A DNA stretch of 6,656 nucleotides from an uncultured Lachnospiraceae bacterium (GTDB lineage: Bacteria; Bacillota_A; Clostridia; Lachnospirales; Lachnospiraceae), in the NCBI GenBank assembly GCA_947175285.1, contig CAMWMM010000282.1, positions 1-6,656 of the forward strand, written 5' to 3'. The notes below the pieces were generated by a model, which saw only the letters and a list, made by a program, of their open reading frames with translations, did not search any database and had not been told where the DNA came from. The stretch's first letter is position 1; each line of letters starts with the position of its first letter. Below are positions 1 through 5,751 of this stretch, one piece after another. The position numbers and the translations under genes are program-made.

Positions 1-1011
1 ATGAAAGATATTTCCGTAGTATGCGGAGTATCAGTGGCGACTGTAAGTAAGGCGCTGAATAATCATAGCGATATTGGCGAAGAGACAAAGGAACATATCA
101 GACAGACAGCAAAGAAAATGGGATATTTCCCCAATTCCGCCGCAAAAGCATTGAAAACACATCGTACCTATAATATAGGAGTGCTTTTTGTAGATGATGA
201 CATGAGCGGTTTGACACATGACTATTTCGCATATGTACTGGACAGTTTCAAAAGTACGGCAGAGGCGAAAGGATATGACATTACTTTTATCAACTGCTGT
301 AAGACGAGACCGAATAAAATGTCGTACTTAGAACACAGTAAGTCCAGAGGTTTTGACGGTGTAGTGATTGCCTGTATCGACTTTTCCTCACCGGAGGTTT
401 TGGAACTGGTAAACAGCGACATTCCAATTGTTACGATAGACCATTTGTTCCACAATGTTTCGGCGATTATGTCAGATAATGTAAAAGGTATACACGACCT
501 GCTTCATTATATATATGAAAAAGGCCACCGCAAAATAGCGTATATCCACGGCAAAGAATCTTCGGTAGCAAAGAGCCGCCTTACTGCTTTTTATAAAACG
601 GCAGCGGAACTTGGACTTGATATTCCGGATGAATACATAATAGAAGCGCCGTATCGTGATACGAAGGCTGCTTATGTAAATACCGAGCGTCTTCTTGATT
701 TAAAAAATCCGCCGACCTGCATTCTCTATCCTGATGATTTCGCCTGTTTTGGAGGAATCAATGCAATTAAGAAAAGAGGACTGCGAATCCCGGAGGATAT
801 TTCGGTAGCGGGATATGACGGCATCAGAGCCGCAAGACATATTGAGCCGTTGCTTACGACGGTAAAGCAGGACACAAAAGCGATGGGACAGAAGGCGGCT
901 GAAAAGCTGATAAGTCTAATAGAGCATCCCAAAACAACGATTGCAGAACAGATTACGGTAGCGGGAGAGATTTTCCCGGGACAGTCTGTATGCGATTTGA
1001 CCTTATCTTAA
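1..1011 (+). CDS. LacI-family transcriptional regulator (possibly 5'-truncated by the window edge)
   Basis: This is a DNA-binding sugar-responsive regulator of 336 residues as read. The N-terminal helix-turn-helix covers about residues 2-22, with the family signature VSVATVSKALN at 10-20. The hinge helix follows, with PNSAAKALKT at 44-53, where Leu51 matches the minor-groove leucine of the family. The rest is a periplasmic-binding-protein-like sugar and dimerisation domain, ending in the typical SVAGYDG segment (268-274) and LTTVKQD (285-291). The ATG is the very first base of the window. LacI proteins usually carry about 3-6 residues before the KDI motif, so the real start may lie a few codons upstream and its ribosome binding site cannot be seen. 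It is followed after 74 bp by the sugar-binding lipoprotein gene on the same strand, which suggests that it controls the transporter and perhaps the GH17 gene. Family assignment is secure; ligand and operator are inferred. Confidence 0.95.
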   Translation: MKDISVVCGVSVATVSKALNNHSDIGEETKEHIRQTAKKMGYFPNSAAKALKTHRTYNIGVLFVDDDMSGLTHDYFAYVLDSFKSTAEAKGYDITFINCCKTRPNKMSYLEHSKSRGFDGVVIACIDFSSPEVLELVNSDIPIVTIDHLFHNVSAIMSDNVKGIHDLLHYIYEKGHRKIAYIHGKESSVAKSRLTAFYKTAAELGLDIPDEYIIEAPYRDTKAAYVNTERLLDLKNPPTCILYPDDFACFGGINAIKKRGLRIPEDISVAGYDGIRAARHIEPLLTTVKQDTKAMGQKAAEKLISLIEHPKTTIAEQITVAGEIFPGQSVCDLTLS

Positions 1012-1018
1012 AATAAGG
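1001..1018. promoter_or_regulatory. Imperfect 18-bp dyad over the lacI-type stop codon
   Basis: The sequence CCTTATCTTAAAATAAGG is symmetric in 8 of 9 base pairs; only the 1007/1012 pair mismatches. It spans the TAA at 1009-1011 and lies just upstream of the candidate promoter of the binding-protein gene. No T-run follows, so it is a poor terminator. It could be an accessory operator for the neighbouring LacI protein, or chance symmetry in AT-rich sequence. It lacks the central CG common in LacI-family operators. Confidence 0.25.
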
Positions 1019-1054
1019 CATTTATATCAGGAAACTGATAATTATAATAAATGC
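1018..1054. promoter_or_regulatory. Nested dyad in the promoter spacer, candidate operator
   Basis: The inner repeat is TATCAG (1025-1030), GAAA (1031-1034), CTGATA (1035-1040), a perfect 6-bp dyad. It is enclosed by an outer repeat, GCATTTAT (1018-1025) and ATAAATGC (1047-1054), also perfect over 8 bp, with 7 unpaired bases on the right side between the two. The set covers the -35/-10 region, where a repressor would block RNA polymerase. The adjacent LacI-family protein is the obvious candidate ligand, although the centre is GAAA and not the usual CG. In a transcript reading through from upstream it would fold as a hairpin with a GAAA tetraloop. Confidence 0.4.
1021..1048 (+). promoter_or_regulatory. 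Candidate sigma-A promoter of the binding-protein gene
   Basis: A perfect -10 hexamer, TATAAT, lies at 1043-1048. A weak -35, TTTATA (4 of 6 consensus bases), lies at 1021-1026 with a 16-bp spacer. Transcription would start near 1055, giving a leader of about 30 nt before the ATG at 1086. The strong -10 with a poor -35 would suit a regulated promoter. The spacer is almost filled by a dyad (see the operator entry). Read-through from the regulator gene is also possible. Confidence 0.45.
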
Positions 1055-1085
1055 AAAAACAAATTAAAAGGGAGGAAAATTCCAC

Positions 1086-2513
1086 ATGAAGAAAAAGTTA
1101 CTTAGTGCACTTCTTTCTACAGCTATGGTTGCAAGCTTACTTGTAGGCTGTGGTTCAGACGGTGCAGCAAACAATTCATCTAATGATGCAGCTCCGGCAG
1201 ATAATGCGGCAGCATCAACAGACAACAACACACAGGCAGCTCCGGCAGACAATACTGCAGCAGACACATCATCCAGCGATGCAGCAGCTTCAGGAGACAA
1301 ATTCTATATCTATTCCTGGAATACAGAGTTACAGGAGAGACTTGCTTATGTATTTGCAGCTAATCCGGGTATAGAAGAGAGAGTTGAGTATGTAAACGTT
1401 GGTGACTCTGCTGTTTATCAGGAGAAAATCGACCAGTTATTACAGACACCTGATGCAGAAGACTATCCTGATATGATCGCTTTCGAGGCTGGTTATATCA
1501 TGAAGTACACAAACAGTGATTTCACAATCCCTGTAACAGACTGTGGTATCACAGATTCTGATATGTCTCAAATGTATCCTTATACAATCACAATCGCTAC
1601 AGACCAGAGAAATAATACCGTAAAAGGTCTTTCATGGCAGGCTTGCCCCGGTGCATTTATGTACAGAACTGACCTTGCAGAAAGCATTCTTGGCGTAAAG
1701 AGCCCTGAAGAGATGCAGGCTAAGATTGATTCTTGGGATAAATTCCTTGATACAGCAAGAGAGATTAAGGAGAAATCCGGTGACGCTACAAGAATCCTTT
1801 CTTCTAACGGTGACGTTGTAAACACATTCATGTCCAACAAGACAGAGCCTTGGGTAACTTCTGACGCTGTATTCCATATGGATTCTGCTATGGAAGAGTA
1901 CATGGACGTTGTTAAAGTATTAGAGCAGGAAGACTTAACACAGAAGACAACACAGTGGTCTGACGAGTGGAACGCTGGTCCTTCCACAGATGCAGTATTC
2001 GGTTACTTCGGATGTACATGGTTCTTACACTGGACAATCAAAGCTAACTGCGGCGGCGATGCAGTAGGCGCAGGCACATACGGTTTATGGAATATGTGCG
2101 AAGGTCCTGCTTCTTACTACTGGGGCGGTACATGGTTAGGTGCAACAAGCGGATGTTCTGATACAGCATTAGCTGGACAGATTATGAAATCTCTCTGCTG
2201 TGATACAGAGGTTATGACAAAGATGTCTGAAGAAACTCTTGACTATGTAAACAACAAAGCAGCTATGCAGTCATTATCTGATTCTGGTAAGGGCGCATAT
2301 GACTTCTTAGGCGGACAGGACTTCATCGCAGTATTCTCTCCTCTTGCTGAGAATGTAGATGTATCCTGGATGAGCGCATATGACCAGAAAGTCAATGAGT
2401 TGCTTGATACACAGGTAACAGCATACGCTAAAGGCGAAAAAGATAAAGACACAGCTATCGCAGACTTCAAGACTGCTGTAGCAGAGGCTTATCCGGCTGT
2501 AACTGTAGAATAG
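1086..2513 (+). CDS. Sugar ABC transporter solute-binding lipoprotein (family 1, CUT1 type)
   Basis: This 475-residue protein is the extracellular substrate-binding component of a carbohydrate ABC importer. The signal peptide has KKK at 2-4, a hydrophobic stretch at about 5-20 and a lipobox LVGC ending at Cys22, so the mature protein should be lipid-anchored on the outer face of the membrane. Residues 23-71 are a low-complexity Ala/Asp/Asn/Ser/Thr linker containing a duplicated APADN unit. The binding domain begins near KFYIYSW (72-78). The C-terminal half is rich in Trp and Tyr (for example 291-350), consistent with stacking against sugar rings. A strong AGGGAGG at 1069-1075 lies 10 nt before the ATG. 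The mature domain contains eight cysteines (153, 187, 310, 322, 338, 357, 371, 372) beyond the lipid cysteine, which is unusual for this class. Two permease genes follow after a structured gap. The specific sugar cannot be read from sequence; the nearby GH17 gene points to beta-1,3-glucan oligosaccharides. Confidence 0.93.
   Translation: MKKKLLSALLSTAMVASLLVGCGSDGAANNSSNDAAPADNAAASTDNNTQAAPADNTAADTSSSDAAASGDKFYIYSWNTELQERLAYVFAANPGIEERVEYVNVGDSAVYQEKIDQLLQTPDAEDYPDMIAFEAGYIMKYTNSDFTIPVTDCGITDSDMSQMYPYTITIATDQRNNTVKGLSWQACPGAFMYRTDLAESILGVKSPEEMQAKIDSWDKFLDTAREIKEKSGDATRILSSNGDVVNTFMSNKTEPWVTSDAVFHMDSAMEEYMDVVKVLEQEDLTQKTTQWSDEWNAGPSTDAVFGYFGCTWFLHWTIKANCGGDAVGAGTYGLWNMCEGPASYYWGGTWLGATSGCSDTALAGQIMKSLCCDTEVMTKMSEETLDYVNNKAAMQSLSDSGKGAYDFLGGQDFIAVFSPLAENVDVSWMSAYDQKVNELLDTQVTAYAKGEKDKDTAIADFKTAVAEAYPAVTVE
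1188..1253 (+). repeat. Direct repeat in the lipoprotein linker
   Basis: An 18-bp unit at 1188-1205 recurs at 1236-1253 with 17 of 18 bases identical, a period of 48 bp or 16 codons. It encodes the two AAPADN segments (residues 35-40 and 51-56) of the spacer that holds the binding domain away from the membrane anchor. The repeat is in frame and probably arose by a small tandem duplication, so linker length may vary between strains. Confidence 0.7.
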
Positions 2514-2597
2514 TGTGAGAAGAACTTCTAAAGGCGTCCCGCCATTGGACGGGGCGCCAAGAAGTTCTACGATTTGCGGAACAAATCTTTCTCACAC
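2513..2597 (+). other. Folded RNA element, predicted three-way junction, right after the binding-protein stop
   Basis: Complementary segments build a compact fold. P1 pairs 2513-2521 with 2589-2597 (9 bp, GTGTGAGAA with TTCTCACAC). Inside it, P2 pairs 2522-2529 with 2560-2567 (the two arms AGAACTTCT and AGAAGTTCT are fully complementary over 9 bp if A2521 is used here). P2 continues past a small AAA/A internal loop into a GC-rich stem, 2533-2541 with 2550-2558 (9 bp including one G-U). P3 pairs GATTTG (2571-2576) with CAAATC (2582-2587) around a CGGAA loop. No U-run follows, so this is not a classical terminator. Its place between binding-protein and permease genes suits a 3'-end stabiliser or processing site that raises the binding-protein share of the mRNA. 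A small mobile palindromic element is an alternative. Pairing is seen directly; function is inferred. Confidence 0.6.
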
Positions 2598-2598
2598 C

Positions 2599-2622
2599 GA
2601 AGAATCGCACAGGCGATTCTTC
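2599..2622 (+). other. Perfect 10-bp hairpin following the three-way junction
   Basis: GAAGAATCGC (2599-2608) and GCGATTCTTC (2613-2622) are perfectly complementary around an ACAG loop, one base after the P1 stem of the preceding element. The next bases (CTATGGATGG) are not U-rich, so efficient intrinsic termination is unlikely. It probably acts with the upstream structure as a barrier to 3' exonucleases or as a partial attenuator. The rest of the gap (2623-2757) holds only weaker stems, TTCCG/CGGAA at 2681-2694 and TGCCTG/CGGGCA at 2705-2726, and no convincing promoter or gene. Confidence 0.6.
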
Positions 2623-2757
2623 CTATGGATGGAAAGATAAATTATATTGTGTGGGACTGCGGCACAGATGTTTGAGAGAGTTCCGGAGTCGGAAAATTGT
2701 CAAATGCCTGTGGCGTGTTCCGGGCAGAAATAAAATAATAAAGAAGGGTGTGGAGAT

Positions 2758-3756
2758 ATGGAGGGTAAAAAACGTAAAACAGTAGAATACGGTCGATATG
2801 GTTATTTCTTTATTGCTCCGTTCTTTATCATATTCGCAATTTTCCAGTTGTGGCCTTTGATTTATACAATGGGGCTGGCATTTTGTGAAAATTATACGGA
2901 TACGATGTGGAATCAGGAAATAGGACCAACCTTTAACGGTCTGGCGAATTTTGGCTCGATTTTTATGAGCAGCAACGGCGTTTTATTTGATACCTATACA
3001 TTCCGTGCATTAGGAAACACGATTATTATGTGGCTGTTGAATTTCATGCCGCAGATCCTTTTGGCATTGCTTTTAGCAATCTGGTTTACCGATACCAGAG
3101 TCAAAATGAAAGCACAGGGCGCATACAAGATTTTGACATTTATGCCTAATATCATTACTGCAGCTACAATTTCCGTTTTGTTCTATAAATTATTCGATTA
3201 TCCGAACGGCCCGATAAACCAGTTCTTAGTCAATAGCGGAATCTGGTCTGAACCGTTCCGTTTTCTGGATACGAAGTGGTCTACGAGAGGAATTATTTCG
3301 TTCATCAACTTCTGGATGTGGTATGGAAATACGATGATTGTATTGACAGCAGGTGTGCTTGGTATCAGTCCGTCACTGTTTGAGGCGGCAAGGGTAGACG
3401 GCGCGACAAGCTGGCAGATTTTCAAGAGCGTGACATTACCGCTTCTTCGTCCGATTATGTTATTTACATTAGTAAACTCCGCTATCGGCGGTCTGCAGAT
3501 GTATGATATTCCGAAACTGTTGACAACGAGCGGATATGGTGATCCGGATTATACGACAAGAACGATTACTATGTATATTCGTGAACTTGCTTTCACAGGT
3601 TCCAGACAGATGGGTAAGGCTTCGGCAGCATCCCTTGTACTGTTTGTTGTAACATTGTTCTTTAGTTTGATTCTCTTCTATATTATGAGAGATAAGGATG
3701 CAATCAAAGAAAAGAAAGCAATCAAAGCGGCACAGAAAGCAAGAAAGGGGGCATAG
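2758..3756 (+). CDS. Sugar ABC transporter permease, MalF/UgpA type
   Basis: A 332-residue inner-membrane permease that forms half of the sugar channel. About six hydrophobic segments are visible, near residues 15-40, 84-110, 126-146, 177-201, 230-250 and 289-309. The cytoplasmic coupling loop carries the family EAA motif, EAARVDGATSWQIFKSVTLP at 209-228, which docks onto the ATPase. The C-terminus (311-331) is a Lys/Ala-rich basic tail. The start at 2758 is supported by AAGGG at 2744-2748, 9 nt upstream. It lies 244 bp after the binding-protein gene and 4 bp before the second permease, so the two permeases are surely co-transcribed. I see no separate promoter in the gap, so transcription probably reads through from the binding-protein gene. 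No ATPase gene is present; a shared MsmK/UgpC-like ATPase elsewhere is expected from known Gram-positive CUT1 systems. Confidence 0.94.
   Translation: MEGKKRKTVEYGRYGYFFIAPFFIIFAIFQLWPLIYTMGLAFCENYTDTMWNQEIGPTFNGLANFGSIFMSSNGVLFDTYTFRALGNTIIMWLLNFMPQILLALLLAIWFTDTRVKMKAQGAYKILTFMPNIITAATISVLFYKLFDYPNGPINQFLVNSGIWSEPFRFLDTKWSTRGIISFINFWMWYGNTMIVLTAGVLGISPSLFEAARVDGATSWQIFKSVTLPLLRPIMLFTLVNSAIGGLQMYDIPKLLTTSGYGDPDYTTRTITMYIRELAFTGSRQMGKASAASLVLFVVTLFFSLILFYIMRDKDAIKEKKAIKAAQKARKGA
3744..3751 (+). promoter_or_regulatory. Ribosome binding site fixing the second permease start
   Basis: AAAGGGGG inside the last codons of the first permease sits 9 nt before the ATG at 3761. The open frame extends upstream to an ATG at 3698, but those 21 extra residues are the Lys/Arg-rich out-of-frame reading of the preceding gene, so 3761 is the chosen start. 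Confidence 0.75.
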
Positions 3757-3760
3757 GATT

Positions 3761-4627
3761 ATGGGAGATAATGCAAAAGGCGGATTACATGCAAGAATCC
3801 TCGGTGCTCAAATATTCAGAAATATTATTTGTATTTTCCTTTGTCTGTTAAGTTTGTTCCCGTTCTGGATCATGATTGTTAACGCAACCAGAACAAGTGT
3901 GGATATACAATCAAGTTTTTCCCTGATTCCGTCACACTATTTCATGGAAAACTGGGAGAAACTGTTATACCAGTGTAATGCAAATGTTCCTTTATGGAAG
4001 TATATGGTAAACAGCTGTATTATTGCTTTTGGCTCTACGATACTTGCGGTATATTTTTCAACAATGACAGCATATGGCGTTACCGTTTATAAATTCAAAG
4101 GATGCCAGTTCGCATGGGCATTTATCATGGCAATCATGATGATTCCCGTACAGGTTTCCTCTATCGGTTTCTTCCGTTTCATGTTTGGACTTGGACTTGG
4201 AAATAATTATATTCCGCTGATTGTTCCGGCGATTGCAGCGCCGTCTACGGTATTCTTCATGAGACAGTACATGCAGAGCGCATTGCCGCTTGAAATTGTA
4301 GATGCGGCAAGAATCGACGGATCCAGAGAATTTTATACTTTCAATGCAATAGCAATGCCTCTTATGAAACCGGCTGTTGCAACACAGTGTATCTTCGCTT
4401 TTATCGCATCATGGAATAATTTCTATACGCCTTCCATGCTGTTGACATCACAGAAAAAGTATACGCTGCCTATGTTCGTACAGTTGATGAGAGGTGAAAG
4501 ATTCCGTTCCGACCACGGTATTATCTATGTCGGACTGGTTATCACGATTTTACCGATTTTCATTGTATACTTTGTTCTTTCCAAACACATCATCGCAGGT
4601 GTTGCTTTGGGTGGTGTTAAAGAATAA
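3761..4627 (+). CDS. Sugar ABC transporter permease, MalG/UgpE type
   Basis: This 288-residue protein is the partner permease. Hydrophobic segments lie near residues 18-41, 82-106, 117-137, 149-166, 203-222 and 256-277. The EAA-type coupling loop is DAARIDGSREFYTFNAIAMP (181-200); the first acidic residue is Asp rather than Glu, while the key Gly187 and the closing Pro200 are kept. The ending IIAGVALGGVKE resembles the conserved C-terminus of this permease class (GLTAGAVKG-like). The gene starts 4 bp after the first permease stop and is followed by hairpins and a probable terminator, so it looks like the last gene of the transporter operon. The permease pair with one family 1 binding protein matches the CUT1 group, which usually imports di- and oligosaccharides. 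Confidence 0.94.
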   Translation: MGDNAKGGLHARILGAQIFRNIICIFLCLLSLFPFWIMIVNATRTSVDIQSSFSLIPSHYFMENWEKLLYQCNANVPLWKYMVNSCIIAFGSTILAVYFSTMTAYGVTVYKFKGCQFAWAFIMAIMMIPVQVSSIGFFRFMFGLGLGNNYIPLIVPAIAAPSTVFFMRQYMQSALPLEIVDAARIDGSREFYTFNAIAMPLMKPAVATQCIFAFIASWNNFYTPSMLLTSQKKYTLPMFVQLMRGERFRSDHGIIYVGLVITILPIFIVYFVLSKHIIAGVALGGVKE

Positions 4628-4648
4628 CCTGAAAAATCAGAGATTTTC

Positions 4649-4670
4649 ACACATGAATTTATTCATGTGT
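4649..4670 (+). other. 9-bp hairpin after the permease operon
   Basis: ACACATGAA (4649-4657) pairs perfectly with TTCATGTGT (4662-4670) around a TTTA loop, 21 bp after the permease stop codon. It is not followed by a T-run. A weaker 6-bp stem (4633-4638 with 4642-4647) precedes it. It is likely part of the structured 3' end of the transporter mRNA; as DNA it could equally be a protein-binding dyad. Confidence 0.5.
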
Positions 4671-4673
4671 TGT

Positions 4674-4699
4674 GCGATGCTTTGTTACACAAACGTCGC
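4674..4699 (+). other. 11-bp hairpin with one bulged C
   Basis: GCGATG (4674-4679) pairs with CGTCGC (4694-4699), including one G-U pair. After a single bulged C4680, TTTGT (4681-4685) pairs with ACAAA (4689-4693) around a TAC loop. It stands 3 nt after the preceding hairpin, so the two could stack. No U-run follows. With its neighbour it makes the permease 3' region as structured as the gap after the binding-protein gene. Confidence 0.45.
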
Positions 4700-4725
4700 G
4701 GGTTGAGTTAAATTATTAAAAATAG

Positions 4726-4764
4726 AGTAAAAAGGCATATTATATTGTAATATGTCTTTTTACT
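4726..4764. terminator. 17-bp inverted repeat, probable (bidirectional) terminator
   Basis: The arms 4726-4742 and 4748-4764 are complementary over 17 bp with one G-U pair, around the 5-base loop TATTG. The 5' arm contains AAAAAG and the 3' arm CTTTTTA, continuing to TTT, which gives the A-tract/T-tract layout of AT-rich Firmicute terminators. It most likely ends the transporter transcript. Weak points are that part of the T-run is inside the stem and the trailing T-run is short. The -35 hexamer of the GH17 promoter lies in its loop and 3' arm, so an operator role is also possible. Confidence 0.55.
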
Positions 4765-4773
4765 TTATATAAT
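4745..4773 (+). promoter_or_regulatory. Promoter of the GH17 gene
   Basis: TTGTAA at 4745-4750 (4 of 6 consensus) and a perfect TATAAT at 4768-4773 are separated by the optimal 17 bp. Transcription would start near 4780, giving a leader of about 47 nt to the ATG at 4827. The spacer overlaps the 3' arm of the large inverted repeat. This suggests that the glycosidase and the two genes after it form their own transcription unit. Confidence 0.65.
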
Positions 4774-4812
4774 AGATATGTGATTGTAAAATATTGGGAT
4801 ATTATAAGAAAA

Positions 4813-4817
4813 AGGAG
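4813..4817 (+). promoter_or_regulatory. Ribosome binding site fixing the GH17 start
   Basis: AGGAG lies 9 nt before the ATG at 4827. An in-frame ATG at 4794 would add 11 residues but has no such site upstream, and those residues would be read from the ribosome binding site itself. The start at 4827 is therefore preferred. Confidence 0.8.
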
Positions 4818-4826
4818 ACTTTATTT

Positions 4827-5714
4827 ATGGAAAAGCTTTCATATGGGAAAGCAATATGCTACTCCGGTTACAGACAGGGACAGAGTCCTAAAACAGAAAT
4901 TCCCACAAAAGAACAGATTGCAGAAGACCTTGCTATTCTGGTAAAGGACGGTTATCAGTATATCAGAATGTATGACCCTAATCTGCATGCCAGACGAGCA
5001 TTGGAAATCATTCGTGAAAAGAATCTTCCGCTTAAATGTATGATTGGAATTGATTCCGACCCGGAAGTTAACAATCCGGACTGTCCTTTTGAAAAGCAGG
5101 AACGCACACCGGAGGAATTAGAAAAGAACAGAATGAGAAATGATTCTGAAATAGAAAAATTAATTGCACTTGTAAAAGAGTTTGATGCGGAGGTTGCCGC
5201 TGTTTCCGTCGGTAATGAAAATACTCCCGTATGGGGCGCTCATATGGTTAGTACTGAGCGGCTGCTTGCCCATGCAAAACGCTTAAAAGAAGCGCTTGAT
5301 AAGCCTGTTACTTTCTGCGAGGGCGCCTTGGAATGGCATCAACTGAAAGAATTGGGGGATTATCTGGATATTATCAGCGTACATAGTTATCCGCTGCATA
5401 ATGGGGAAACTATAGATGTTGCGGTGGACAGCAATAGAAAACATTATCAGGAGATGAAACAACTCTTTCCCGATAAACAGGTACTTTTTACGGAAATGGG
5501 CTGGACAACTAAGCCTAACAGCAAAATGAAAGCCGGACAGGCATGTGTAGAGAACCAGAAGCGCTATATCACCGAACTGGCTGACTGGCTGGAAAAAGAG
5601 CAGATTATCGGATTTATCTTTGAGGCTTTTGACGAGCCGTGGAAGGGAAGTACGCCGGAGAAGTCCGAATGTAACTGGGGGCTTTATTATCTGGACAGAA
5701 CGCCGAAGTGGTAA
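4827..5714 (+). CDS. GH17-like glycoside hydrolase (COG5309 type, beta-1,3-glucan active), cytoplasmic
   Basis: This 295-residue single-domain protein resembles bacterial GH17 / exo-beta-1,3-glucanase (COG5309) enzymes with a TIM-barrel fold. Recognisable landmarks in order are SGYRQGQSP (13-21), IRMYDPNLHARRALEII (46-62), VGNEN (128-132) with the predicted acid/base Glu131, HSYP (186-189), FTEMGW (221-226) with the predicted nucleophile Glu223, FEAFDEPWKG (265-274) and WGLYYLDRTPK (284-294). VGNE and TE-GW correspond to the known GH17 catalytic motifs. No signal peptide or membrane segment is visible, so it should act in the cytoplasm on imported oligosaccharides. Family knowledge points to beta-1,3-linked glucans; endo-, exo- or transglycosylase action cannot be told from sequence. 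It has its own promoter behind the transporter operon, and two small genes follow after 37 and 31 bp. Catalytic residues look intact. Confidence 0.87.
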   Translation: MEKLSYGKAICYSGYRQGQSPKTEIPTKEQIAEDLAILVKDGYQYIRMYDPNLHARRALEIIREKNLPLKCMIGIDSDPEVNNPDCPFEKQERTPEELEKNRMRNDSEIEKLIALVKEFDAEVAAVSVGNENTPVWGAHMVSTERLLAHAKRLKEALDKPVTFCEGALEWHQLKELGDYLDIISVHSYPLHNGETIDVAVDSNRKHYQEMKQLFPDKQVLFTEMGWTTKPNSKMKAGQACVENQKRYITELADWLEKEQIIGFIFEAFDEPWKGSTPEKSECNWGLYYLDRTPKW

Positions 5715-5751
5715 AGATAAAGATGCAAAGGAAAAGGAGCATATTGACAGA

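Noticed and set aside
1150..1374. Gln/Met/His-rich 74-residue frame overlapping the lipoprotein gene on the same strand.
   Set aside because: It is the +1 reading of the repetitive linker region and has no ribosome binding site; the lipoprotein frame has a clear signal peptide and lipobox.
1580..1987. 135-residue frame on the minus strand inside the lipoprotein gene.
   Set aside because: It is antisense to a clear gene, has no recognisable domain, and is explained by the biased codon use of the lipoprotein.
2513..2622. Riboswitch or rho-independent attenuator for the permease genes.
   Set aside because: No known aptamer motif was recognised and no U-run follows any stem, so I describe it only as a folded element.
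2625..2733. Two tiny reading frames in the gap before the first permease (ATG at 2625, 16 codons; ATG at 2668, 21 codons).
   Set aside because: Neither has a ribosome binding site, their products resemble nothing known, and they overlap weak stems; chance frames are expected at this length.
2697..2736. TTGTCA at 2697-2702 and TAAAAT at 2731-2736 as a separate permease promoter.
   Set aside because: The hexamers match well individually, but the spacer is 28 bp, far from 16-18 bp, and no -10 lies at the right distance.
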